Under the pieces are notes generated by a model, which worked only from the letters and a program-made list of their open reading frames with translations, made no database searches and was not told the DNA's origin. A stretch of 64,000 nt of DNA from Diplodia intermedia. Taxonomy: Eukaryota; Ascomycota; Dothideomycetes; Botryosphaeriales; Botryosphaeriaceae. Location: assembly GCA_021495925.1 (NCBI GenBank), contig JAKEKT010000100.1:62001-126000 (forward strand), read 5' to 3'. The first letter of the stretch is position 1. Each line of letters starts with the position of its first letter. Position numbers and translations under genes: made by a program. Below, piece after piece: positions 48,352 through 58,485 of this stretch.

Positions 48352-49677
48352 GGCGCCGTGCTTCGCAGGGACGAGGACGGGAGCGATGAAACGCGGTTGA
48401 TTGCGGGGAGATGGGGAGTTCGGGAGGGCCCCGAGGAGGACTGGGTCTAGACGGCGGGCAGGGCGGGCATGGAGTAGCGGGACTGGGCGAGGGGCGCGGT
48501 CGAGTTAGCAGGCGGAGGGTGGACGGGCGCATGCGGCAGCATGGTGGTTTTGCGGGCTGGGAAAAGGGGGGTGGTACTGCAGGCTGGGAAGGTCGGTTTT
48601 GATCGTGTGTCGTGCCAGAGCCAGGGTGAAGGCAAATCGGAGATTGGCCTTAGCTGCGCGCGGGAGGAGCTCCAAAGCCACACTTGGCGCCGCCGTTTGC
48701 TGGTTAGCTGCCTCGATGTCGCAAGTGGCCCATTCAAGTACTATGGCGCCGGCACGCAGCACGCTCTCCTGGCTGCGGCGCCAGCTCATCAAAGCGGCCG
48801 GTAGCAACGTGCTGCGCCGGGGCCAGGCTGTCGTCATGCGCACAAGTCATGCAGCTGGAGGCTGAGATGAAAATAGGTGCGGGTCGCCGCAGCCAACAAG
48901 GGTCGTGCCGCAGCCCTTGTGCGTTGGGTGGAGATGTGGAGCTGTGCCTGGTAGACAGATGGCAGGCTTGTTTGCTGGCGCAGCCCTACCCAGATGATGG
49001 CGGCAGACCCTGTGCAGCGCTGGAGCAGGAGCCCCGTCTAAATTGCTTGTTCGCACCACAGCAGATGACAAAAGACTCGAGCCCTCTGACTCCCACCGAG
49101 GACGCCGCTCTTCCTGTCGGGTCCGATTTCCGGACGTGGATGTGAGTTTTGAATGCGTCCGGATGTTGGATTCAGCTGCCTACGTGGGTGTGTGCAGTGT
49201 CTCTGTACCGGTAGGCTCGTCTGTTCTGGAACCCGCTGTGGCACCGGCGCCGTCTATTTTGGGGCGCACCAGCCTCCGCTGCCCCACGCCCGCTGAAACA
49301 GCCACGCCCGCGCAGAGACGCAGCAGATTTCCTGCGCAACCCAAGCCAACTGAGGCAGCGCAGGTACAGGCGCAGCAGGTTGCACGGCAGCCGGGCCGTC
49401 TGCGCCGCGGCCCGCCGAGGACGCTCCCTTCGGCCTGCATAGGCACCTGACGCAACCATCCGAGCCTTGGAACCGTACAAGTTCTCCGCCAGACATCTGC
49501 TGCGACGGGAGGCTCGTACGGAACGCTTCCGCCCACTCTGCGGGCCGAGAGTGGACAGCCGAGCGGAAGCTCTCCAGCTCATGGCGGGGCCCCCGCGCAC
49601 CACCCCACCATTAATACCTAGTCTTCTCCTCCAAACCTCGGAATCCCGCGCCATTGTTGGCTGCACACGAACCCACA
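48352..49677. promoter_or_regulatory. Divergent intergenic region TBC gene / SDR gene
   Basis: 1326 nt between divergent start codons. It should contain both promoters. The frames inside are overlapping and have no domain. Confidence 0.45.
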
Positions 49678-50667
49678 ATGGCCGCCCAGAAAGTCGTCCT
49701 CATTACTGCCGGCTCCGCTGGCCTCGGGGCCCAGATTGCGCGTGTTTTCGCACCTGACTTTAGGGTGGTGAGTTTTTGGCTGCCTCTGTTGCACTCGGCC
49801 GTTGTGCTCACCGTCAGCCGCAGGTCATCAACTACTCGAACAACGTCGATCGTGCACAAAGTCTGCTTCAAGAGCTCCACAAAATCCCGCTGGCCTCCCC
49901 AGTCCCCGCTGCCACCCCGCGTTTCCATGCCATCCAGGCCGACGCCGGCGACAAGGCCTCGGTCCAGAACCTCGTCGGCGAGACGGTCAAGACCATGGGC
50001 CGCCTGGACGTCGTCGTCTCAAATGTAGGCTGGACGCGCATCACCGACATATTGAACTTCGACGAGGGTGTGGTCGAGGAAGACTGGGATAAATGCTTCG
50101 TCTACAACGTCAAGACCCACATGTGGCTGGCCTATGCCGCCAAGAAACACCTTGATGAATCCGAGGGTGCCTTTATCACTACAGCTTCCGTGGCTGGTGT
50201 CAAGCCGAGCGGCAGCTCTTTGGTGAGGTAATCTGAACAAACTTTGAGTCCCGATGCTAATTCCAACTCCTTTTCCCTGCCCCGAAGCCCTATGGTGTGA
50301 CCAAAGCTGCACAGATTCACTTGGCGAAGACGCTCGCCGTCATCTGCGCTCCAAAGATTCGCGTGAACTCTGTCAGTCCAGGCCTGCTTATGACGGTAAG
50401 TTCCGCCTTGTTTGCATACCACTTTGATTCTTTCGTCTGATGGTTGTGTAGGAATGGGGCGCACAGTTTCCCGAGGCGAAGATCAAGAAGTCCATCGAGA
50501 ACACGAAATTGAAGCGTTTGGCTACGGTCGAGGTGAGAATAGGACGGTTTGTCGAAGACTAAAGGCTGACCCGGAAACAGGATGTAGCGAATCAGGTGCG
50601 GACGCTCGCCCTCAGTCAATCGCAGACCGGGCAGAACTTCTTGATAGAATCAGGCATGACACTCTAG
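49678..50667 (+). CDS. Short-chain dehydrogenase/reductase
   Basis: NAD(P)-dependent oxidoreductase of the classical SDR family; substrate unknown. Exons 49678-49767, 49824-50222, 50288-50395, 50452-50532 and 50581-50667 give 254 residues, the usual size. The Rossmann dinucleotide motif is VVLITAGSAGLGAQIARVF (TAGxxGLG). Next are GRLDVVVSNVGW, in place of the usual NNAG, and the active-site triad S152 (TASVAGVKPS), Y165 and K169 (PYGVTKAAQIH). The family IRVNSVSPGLLMT motif and the C-terminal QTGQNFLIESGMTL complete it. The asparagine of the catalytic tetrad probably lies in CFVYNVKTHMW. The gene stands alone and is not part of an obvious biosynthetic cluster. Confidence 0.93.
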
Positions 50668-52356
50668 TTTTGATTGGAGTGAGGAGGCCATGGCTATTGG
50701 ATGCACTGATGTTCGAGAACCATCGCGACAATGAGTTGCATCCATGAGTGGTATGGCCCTTTAGATCTGCTTTCTCCACGCCTATTTCGGCGTCTAGGTG
50801 CTTTGTTCCTTGGTGCTCTGCTCGAAATAGAGATTTACTGTTACCTGCCGTTTAATTTGCGCCGTTATGCCGGTTGCTCGGCTAGAAGGCTTCAGGTGCG
50901 CCAAGCTCGTGTTCCGACGTTGATCTTTATTTCCACATACGGTCAACGGCGCCCCAAGCACTGACACTGTCATCCCAGTCTTATCAACACCGGAACAGAG
51001 CATTGCAATCATCTGCTTGCTTGATGCGTTTCGTCTAGTCAACTTGACTATTTTACGCCATCTCCCAGCCATGGTCCCTCTACCACACCCTTTCCAAACT
51101 CGAGATAAGATGAACCAGTATTGCTTATTTAGGGGAGTCGCTGCTTTCATGTCTTCGGTTGCGAGAACACGAATACGGCGCAGCGTTTCCATCCTCTAGA
51201 ATCCCTTCGTTCATGTCAGCCGTTGACGCACCAATGGCTTCCACAATTCCCAGCTGTACGCATGCAGCCAAGAAAAGATGGAATCTTCAAACTCCTCTGG
51301 CTCTTGGTCTTCCTATAAGTCTCAGACATTAGTAGATAACAGACAACGGTTAAGAAAGACAGACCAAACATGCCGACGTCACCGCGCTGCCGCCACTACT
51401 TGATCATACGGAAACACGCGCTCGGTTCCGATGATCTGCTCGACCACGAACCGGCGACCCTGTGGTCTTTGGGACGCTGGGTTTTTGTCTTTGAAGCATT
51501 CCGGAGTGAAACAGAGGCTGTGGCGGTGCATCTTTCTGCATGCGGAAGAGCGCAGGAACCCGGGCAAAGGTCGTCGTACAAGTTATGCCCGAGACCTGGT
51601 ACTACAAGACGGGACCGGCTAGTCGATGTTCAACTGGATGAAATCATTACCATGCTTGACGGTGGCATCAGCATTTCGGCTCTCCATCTCACGCTGTTGT
51701 TGAACGGGATACCGTTCGTACCGGCAGATGTTTGCGCTTTATTACGCATGCGTCTGTCAGAATTTGAAATCTCGGTGTTCAGGCACAACCAGCTCTGATT
51801 CCTACCAACAGGCTGGAATTCGATGCCCAACTTGGAGCTCCCGATCTATCACCCGCTGTAAGGATTGTACCAGGTGCTCACTCCCTTCTGCAGCAACAGA
51901 TCCAGAGTTACTGAGGTTAACGGTCAATCCAAGCAACAGGGTCAGTTATGAAACCAAGGGTTCAACTCCAACAGTAGAGGAAGACTATTAACCGGGAAGG
52001 ATTGTTTTCCACACGCTGAGAGTTGCACTCGGGAAACAACGTGGAGTCTCAGGAACCAGTCACTTCATATCCTAGACCCTTGTAGGTACCATGCAGACAT
52101 TTGATCGGCCTAAGATTCTAGCTCTTCTACCCTCAGATAGCAAACTTGGCTAGCGTAACAAGCTTGCAGGAAGTTAAGCCATCTTTCTACGGTACGGATG
52201 GCGGCAGACGCAGTGCTTCATCTACGCTCAGATGCTTGCTTCAGCTACGCACGTGAAGAATACATGCACACAACAATGGTCAGTCTCGACAATCGGAATG
52301 ATGCTCATTACTAGGTTATGTGCAGCGTCGATGCTTCCCAAGGGGCTTATAGTGAT
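50668..52356. other. Convergent intergenic stretch SDR / GH43
   Basis: 1689 nt between two convergent stop codons. It has lower GC than the neighbouring genes. One open frame (51370-51798) is listed separately as a doubtful gene. I recognise nothing else. Confidence 0.45.
51370..51798 (+). CDS. Doubtful orphan ORF
   Basis: Open frame of 142 residues with a favourable start context (CCAAACATGCC). It has mixed composition, unlike the Arg/Pro-rich shadow frames elsewhere, and one helical-looking segment (LDEIITMLDGGISISALHLT). No domain or family is recognised and no splice signals are needed. It may be a species-specific small gene, a decayed gene, or chance. Confidence 0.2.
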   Translation: MPTSPRCRHYLIIRKHALGSDDLLDHEPATLWSLGRWVFVFEAFRSETEAVAVHLSACGRAQEPGQRSSYKLCPRPGTTRRDRLVDVQLDEIITMLDGGISISALHLTLLLNGIPFVPADVCALLRMRLSEFEISVFRHNQL

Positions 52357-53562
52357 TCAAGACTGTCCGGCTGGCACAGGATATGGGCCGTAGCCGGGGC
52401 GCGGGAAGGCGGGAGAGCCGTCCTCATTCCACTCGAACTTCTGGGCGCGGATGGTGCGCGCGGCCCAGCCGGTGGCGGGGTTGCGCATGCCGTGGTAGAC
52501 GATCCAGTCCTCGGAGCCGTCCGGGCTCTTGACGAAGCTCGCGTGGCCGACACCGTACGCCTGGGCCCGCGCGTCCTGGTAGAAGACGCAGCCCTCGTTG
52601 TTCTTGCGCCAGTCCTGCGGGTTCATGGGATCGTCGCCCACCAACTCCAGCTGGCCGAGGCAGTAGTTGCGGTTGTCGGAGCGGCCAGCGGAGTAGATCA
52701 AAAAGTCTTGGCCCGTGACGGGGTTCGTGAGCTGCTGCGGGCCCTCGTTCGTGCTCAATCGGTCGTTAAAGGGCCGGCCATAGGGCGTCTTCTCCCAGGG
52801 GTTGCTGGGCACGCTGATGATCTGGCGCTCCGAGAAATTGGACGCCACGGTCCATGGGTTCTCGAGCTTGGTGATGCACAGATTGGCGGGCCAGGCGTCG
52901 TATTGGCGGTACCAGCACGAGTAGATGTGGTAGAGGCCAGTGCTGTGCTGGAAGTATGTGCCGTCAATTGCGAATTGATCGAAGGTGTCGAGCTGGGCCT
53001 TGAAGGTAAAGGTGGCCTCCCACGGGTCGTCTCCGAGACCTTCCAGCACGAAGTCACGATGGTACACTGCCGGGCAGTTGATGTCGCAGAGCATGTCGAC
53101 CTCGGGGGGCGGGCTGTCGTTGTTGGGATCCGCGGTAAAAATCACGTACCAGACTCCGCCTATGGAATGCAGCTCAGGAGCCCAGAGGTCGGTCGAGTAG
53201 TTGGTGCCCTCGGGCGGCTGGTACAGCAGCTTGCTCTCGGCATTGTTCCAGTCCGTCAGGATGGGGCTGCGCAGAAGGGTGATGTTTGCAGAGGTTGTGT
53301 ACGTGAGATAGTAGAAATCGCCATGCCGGAAGACCCACGGGTCGGCGCCAACCGCATCCAGAATGGGGTTTGTGAAGGTGGAGCCGCTGGTGTTTGTTGA
53401 CTGGCGGGCACGGAGCAACGATGCGGACTCGTCGAACGTGCCTTTGTACTGGGCAGCAACATAGCTCGCGAGGAGCGGCACGAGAAGGAGGAAAACGGCC
53501 ATGGCAAGCCTACGGGGGAGAGGGGAGCGGGGAGCGGAGGAATTGGACTGCGGCGCGGCCAT
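52357..53562 (-). CDS. Secreted glycoside hydrolase family 43 enzyme
   Basis: Probable arabinofuranosidase/xylosidase-type enzyme for plant cell-wall hemicellulose. Single exon of 401 residues. A hydrophobic segment (MAVFLLLVPLLASYVAA) is a secretion signal; translation may start at that methionine (residue 21, position 53502) rather than at 53562. The five-bladed GH43 fold is visible: general base D74 (GADPWVFRHGDFYYLTYT), STDLWAPELHSIGGVWYVIF, pKa modulator D200 (FAIDGTYFQHSTGLYHIYS) and general acid E273 (STNEGPQQL). All three catalytic carboxylates are present. A conserved end (HASFVKSPDGSEDWIVYHG) follows. There is no carbohydrate-binding module. Several N-glycosylation sequons fit a secreted protein. 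Subfamily and substrate are not resolved. It faces the RED-like gene across 214 bp. Confidence 0.93.
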   Translation of the reverse strand: MAAPQSNSSAPRSPLPRRLAMAVFLLLVPLLASYVAAQYKGTFDESASLLRARQSTNTSGSTFTNPILDAVGADPWVFRHGDFYYLTYTTSANITLLRSPILTDWNNAESKLLYQPPEGTNYSTDLWAPELHSIGGVWYVIFTADPNNDSPPPEVDMLCDINCPAVYHRDFVLEGLGDDPWEATFTFKAQLDTFDQFAIDGTYFQHSTGLYHIYSCWYRQYDAWPANLCITKLENPWTVASNFSERQIISVPSNPWEKTPYGRPFNDRLSTNEGPQQLTNPVTGQDFLIYSAGRSDNRNYCLGQLELVGDDPMNPQDWRKNNEGCVFYQDARAQAYGVGHASFVKSPDGSEDWIVYHGMRNPATGWAARTIRAQKFEWNEDGSPAFPRPGYGPYPVPAGQS

Positions 53563-53776
53563 GTAGCCTTTTTAAGCCGCGCAGGAAGGATTGCTGCTTG
53601 CGCACCCGCATTAACCGGGGCGGTCATGGTGTGGTGGCACAGTGGGGAGCGGTGCTGCCAATCTGCGGGGAAGCCGAGCGAGCTTTGACCTCCATGCATT
53701 TTCCCACCTGCTGCCACCTGCGCTGCTTGCCGCCGCCAACCCTCCCCCCGGTCCCGTCCCGCCCCCAGACGCCGCC
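53563..53776. promoter_or_regulatory. 214-bp bidirectional promoter, GH43 / RED-like
   Basis: The two start codons point away from each other across 214 bp, so core promoters must overlap or abut. Three matches to the fungal carbon-repressor CreA consensus SYGGRG are visible on the plus strand: CCGGGG 53615-53620, GTGGGG 53642-53647 and GCGGGG 53665-53670. About one match is expected by chance in this length over both strands, so the excess is modest. Confidence 0.6.
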
Positions 53777-55523
53777 ATGAACAACGAGGACTTCAAGAAC
53801 CTGCTGCGAGGCTCCTCCTCACGCTCGCAGAATGCCTCGCCCGCCGCCAGCAGCACACCGCGCGCCTCACTGGGCTCGCGCCAGCGCTCCAGCATCCCCA
53901 TGACCCCGTGAGCTGTCGCCCGTGCCCGCCAGCGCTCCAGCTCCCACCAGCCCTCCTGCTAATGCGCCGTGTAGTCGTACAGTGAGGGGTGGCCCGGCCC
54001 TCGACTTCCAGCGACAGCTCGCCGAGCAACGCGCCGGCGAGCACCGACCGGCCAAGAAGTTCAAGGCGTCCGCCGCGCCCAAGGGCTCCAGGCTCGCCGC
54101 CGGCTACACAGACCGCGCCAGAGCACGCGTGGGCGACGGCGACGGCGATGACGACGACGATGATGCTGCCGCCGGCGACGACCGCGCCCGCCGCGTCAAG
54201 GCGCTCGAGGAGAGCTACAAGCTCGGCCAGATCGACCAGGCTACTTTCGAAAACCTCCGCGACCAAATCACGGGCGGCGATGTGAGCGCCACACACTTGA
54301 TCAAGGGTCTAGACCGGAAACTGCTCGAGCGCGTGAGGAGGGGCGAGGACGTACTGGGCGTGGGTGGTGGGGCCAGCGCCGCGGAGAAGGAACCGGAGCC
54401 CGATGTGGAGCATGAGTTCGACAAGCTCGAGGAGAAGGAAATTGCGCCGGTGGTGAGGGAGAAGAAGGAGAAGAAGGGTGAAACGGCATTGGCTGGTACG
54501 AAGCGGACCAGGGACGCCATCTTGGCTGAGCTGAAAGCGCAACGGAAGGCCGCTGCCGAGGCGAAAGCTGCCTCACAGCCTCAGCTGGGCTCGAAATTTC
54601 GAAGGATTGGGCACCCCAGCGGGGAATTCCCGAGGATCGAGCGCGATGAGAAGGGAAGGGAGGTGCTGTTAACGCTGGATGAGGATGGGAATGTCAAGAG
54701 AAAGGTTAGGAAGGTCAAGGCTAATGCAGAGAATGAGAAGGCGCCGTCAGGCCTACTCATGCCGGACAAGGATGCGAAGCCATTGGGCATGGAGGTTCCT
54801 GAGCATGTAAAGGCACTCGTCGAGGAAGACGATGATGACGGCGATATCTTCGAGGGTGTCGGAGACAGCTACGATCCCCTGGCCGGAATTGGCGGTGATG
54901 ACTCATCAGATGAGGATGAGGAGGGCAGTCTTAGGGGACCGGGGCCGGCCGAATCGAAAGACGTGGCCAAATCGCCATCTTCTACGTCTGGCGAGGCCGA
55001 TGCAGTGGATATGTCGCCTCCACCGAACCCTTCAGAACCAACAACCATTCCCAAAACGAACTATTTCAAAGACATGCCATCCCAGGATACGTCCTCCATC
55101 ACAGGGCCGCCATCGAATCCTCTCACCGACCCAACTATTCTCGCCGCCATCCGCAAAGCTCGCGATATCAACCCCGAAAAGCTCAGAGGCGATGATGACG
55201 ACGAAGCTTCTAAACGGAAGAACCCAGAAGAAGAAGCACGGCTCAAGAAGCGTGCCGAAATGTTGTCGTTGCGGGATCGCGACCTGGACGATATGGACAT
55301 GGGTTTTGGTTCCAGTCGCTTCGACGATGCAGAGGATATGGACGAGGACACCAAGATCAAGCTCAGCGAGTGGAAGGGCAAGGGTGGAGACGACGACGAC
55401 GAGGAAGGCGGCAAGGACAGGGGTGGGAAGCAGAGGAAACGGGGTCCGAAGAAGAGAAAGGGCGACAAAGACAGTGCCGCTGATGTGCTGAAGGTGATGG
55501 AGCAAAGGAAAGGCGGCAAATGA
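53777..55523 (+). CDS. RED/IK-like spliceosomal protein
   Basis: Fungal homologue of RED (IK), a component of spliceosomal B complexes; the assignment rests on the N-terminal RED-like region. Exons 53777-53907 and 53975-55523 give 559 residues. The start MNNEDFKNLLRGSSS matches the family opening NxDFRxLL. The region GGPALDFQRQLAEQRAGE, AAGYTDRARARVGDGD and LEESYKLGQIDQATFENLRD belongs to the same domain and ends in the TGGDVSATHLIKGLDRKLLE block. The rest is charged: acidic stretches (DDDDDD, SSDEDEE), YFKDMPSQD, DPTILAAIRKARDINPEK, and a basic C-terminus (KQRKRGPKKRKGDK) likely to be a nuclear signal. It ends with ADVLKVMEQRKGGK. Confidence 0.85.
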
Positions 55524-56439
55524 GGGGAGTCCAATCCTAGCCCCTTAACGGAGATGTTGTCAGCCACGATGGCGCTTGCTACTGTCCCTTACTCTTTGCT
55601 GCACCATTTATAGCCACAGGCGACCCAACATATTTACACCAGCGATGGGGAAGAAAAGTAAAGGGAGGATAGAGATCAATAATAGCCACTGCGAGTATTC
55701 AATCGCTACCTTTAACAATCAAAAGCATCACCGTTTGTACATACATTCTTCCGTGTGTGGACAAACCCTACCGCAGCTCTGGTATCCAAGCACTTAATCT
55801 TCTTACCATTCAACGACAATCGTGATAGATGAACAATAAACAGTAAAGCACTTACATGTAAGCCGACGATAACCCATGCTCCTTGGAAGATGAATGGAAA
55901 AGGTTTCATCTCACAACCGAAAGGGAAGCAATGATGAATTCATGCATGCGAGGATAAGAAAGCGTCAGCGACGTGAAGTAGAGTTTGTTCGACTTTCTTT
56001 TTATTTTCTCTTTTCCGGCTCTCCCACCCACCATGGTATTCTGGCTGCTTCCATCCCTCTCTCTTCTTTTCTGACCTCCAGACCCAATCTCTTGCCGCGT
56101 GAACAAAGGAGATGAAACTCTTGCAATGGAGAGGAGCTGTGCCCCTCATACCAGTGTCTATCAACACTATGAGTAAATTGATTGTACCGCCGTAAATGCT
56201 CATCCGAACCCCCCATAAAAAAAAAAAAACAGAGACCAAATCCAAATATACAGTAAAGGAGGAATAATCCGCTGCTTCCAGCAGTGCCGATGATAATGGT
56301 GATGGGGGTCGTCCTTGTCTCATGAAACCAGAGTTGTAAAAAGGCATTCGTGCATGCGAAAGAACTTAGCCATCCGTGTCGAATCTCCAAAAGTACCCAA
56401 TTGATTGTCGAAGTGCGCCGTGACTACCGCTTTCTTGCT
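55524..56439. other. Convergent intergenic stretch RED-like / transporter
   Basis: 916 nt between convergent stop codons, with two 3' UTRs expected. It is more AT-rich than the genes and includes a short A-run near 56216-56230. No gene seen. Confidence 0.5.
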
Positions 56440-58485
56440 TTAATCCAAATCTTCCGGTCTCTTGACAGGGCTCTGCCGTGGCGGCATATCGTTCACCAAG
56501 AGCCGATCCCGGTCCGAGACGGGTTGGATGCTCAGGCTATTCCGGATCAGGTTGCTAGTGCTGGGACGTCCAATCCGCTCCTCCTCTGTAGGCTCCGAGC
56601 TCAACACAGGCTGATATTCCTCCTTCTGCAGATGCGCCTCCATCCTTGCCTCCTCCCGCATCCTCTTAAACTTCATCCAGTTATATGCTGCGATACTGCC
56701 GATCGTGACAACCAAACCGGACAGGTTGATGGTAGTGAGCCTGTCGTCAAAGACGATGGATGCCGCAGTAATGGTGACGATTTCCTTGAAAATGCCACAC
56801 ACGCTGAGGGTGACAACACTGGTGCGCTTCAGCAGAGCGAATTCAGAAGCCGTCATGAGGAAAGCAAGCGTTCCTGGGAAGATCAAAATCAGGCAACTCA
56901 GCCCAGTGCCCTTGACGTCCCGGAGTTTGTTAAACCCGTCCAGAAGCTCGATGAATCCTTCGACGGGGATTGCGATTACAAGAAGGCTGATGAACATGAC
57001 GGGGGCAAGGAAAAAGATGGAAGAGAAAGGATTGGATGTTGCGGGGTTCCGAAGGAGCAGGATCTGAGTCAGCGACCATCGGAATCCGGACGAAAGGGCG
57101 GACGACATGATGAGGATGAAGCCGAGGGCATTAAAGGCAGTCTCGCCAGCGACCATCATTACCACTCCAATCGTCATTGTGAGAATGATGCCTCCCAACT
57201 TCCACGAGGGTTTTTCCAACCGGAAGAGGAAAGCAAAAATGAGCACAAAGCCAAGCACCGACGACTTGCACATTGCTAAATCGGGATTGGTCAGCATAAG
57301 CTCAAGTTTTAGAGTGGGCCGGGATCAATCTTACTGAAAAACGTGAGTGAGATGAACTTGAGACTCATGTTGCCTAGGCCAATGTCCAGGCCCGTGGCCG
57401 CGCCGCACGGCCCGATCCTGCTCAGATAAAACCACTTGGTCATAAGCGGCTTGTTCGGATCCACGTTATCCTGCCGCGGCGGCGGCGAACGGCCCGCCGG
57501 TCCATCGTCTGAGTTGAGCGAATCGTGGCGCGGGCGGAGATGTGGGAGAAAGTAGAGGACGAGGGAAGCGAGGGTGAACTGCACGATCATATGCAGACAC
57601 GTTGTAAAGAGTGGAAAGGGGAAGTTGAGATTTTGGTTTTTGTCGTCGCTTTTTGCGAACATCCACTTGTTGTACTGAACACGGTGTTGTCAGAGCCTGT
57701 CGGTCTCGAGGTAGAGCTAGGGCCGGGCAAAAGGGGACTTACGATGGAGATAGATATGGAGAAAAAGTACCTGCACGCGACCAGTCAGTACAGGCCCTAG
57801 AAATAAAAATAAAACGCTGGAAGCCGTACCAGAGTCCGATCAGACAGACGTTGATGAGCGACGACTTGAATAGGGCGGCGCTCGCGACCTTCTCCTCCTC
57901 ATCGCTGATAGTGACGTCGACGGCCACGCGATTGTCGAGCATAGTGTTGCGGCGCTTGTGCTTCCTGCGCTTCCGACGGTCCTTGCCGGTGAGGGCAGCC
58001 TCCTCGTCTGTGATATCGTCGTCGTCGGTGTCCTCGTAGCCAGAAGGGCTGCTAGAGTCGCGCTCGGGGTCGAACTCATGCTTGTCCTCGGCGGCCTCAG
58101 GGATGTGCTCGGACACGGCTCGCCGGTGGCCGCGCTGCGAGCGCAGCGAGTTGGAGCGGCCGATGCCCAGGGCTTGAGTGCCGATGAGCGAGGTGCTCCG
58201 GCGGCGGGAGTGGTTCGACGACGAACCCTCCATGGTGAAGGCGCCGGAGCTGTGCGGAGAGTGTAGCGGGGGGTCGTGGTGGAGGAGCTGCTGGGGGCTG
58301 TCGGACAGGGGCGGCGGATCTTGCGGTGAAGCAAAGGTGGCCAGCGGGATGGCGGTTGCGGTGGCCGAGGACGGCGAAGAAAGCGATGTCTGGGGGACGG
58401 GGGAGCCCGCGTGCTTGGGGTTGTGCATAGCGGGAGTCCATGAATGCACAGCAGCAGCAGCAGCGCTCTCAATCCAGCCCGTCAT
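56440..58485 (-). CDS. SLC35/TPT-family nucleotide-sugar-type transporter
   Basis: Multi-pass drug/metabolite-superfamily transporter, closest in layout to SLC35C2-like proteins of the Golgi. Exons on the minus strand are 57830-58485, 57743-57770, 57335-57674 and 56440-57275, giving 619 residues. The first 200 residues are Ser-rich and disordered. The membrane part begins SSLINVCLIGLWYFFSISIS with YNKWMF, the TPT-family signature, then FPLFTTCLHMIVQFTLASLV. It continues with GLDIGLGNMSLKFISLTFFT, MCKSSVLGFVLIFAFLFRLE, IILTMTIGVVMMVAGET, SGFRWSLTQILL and LSVCGIFKEIVTITAASIVF. A charged cytosolic tail follows. The FRW and GNMSL motifs are typical of SLC35C2-like carriers. Exon 2 is a 28-nt microexon that encodes YFFSISISI. 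The start could instead be the downstream ATG near 58428. Confidence 0.9.

Noticed and set aside
52318..53400. 360-residue plus-strand open frame
   Set aside because: Val/Ala/Gly/Arg-rich antisense shadow of the GH43 gene, which has clear catalytic motifs on the other strand.
48352..55523. Secondary-metabolite cluster around the SDR gene
   Set aside because: Neighbours are a RabGAP, a glycosidase and a splicing protein; there is no PKS, NRPS, P450 or cluster regulator.
56216..56230. A-run as a retroposon poly(A) tail
   Set aside because: Too short, no target-site duplication or element body next to it; ordinary AT-rich 3' UTR sequence.
56350..57279. 309-residue plus-strand open frame
   Set aside because: Antisense shadow of the transporter; the minus strand has transmembrane segments and the TPT signature.
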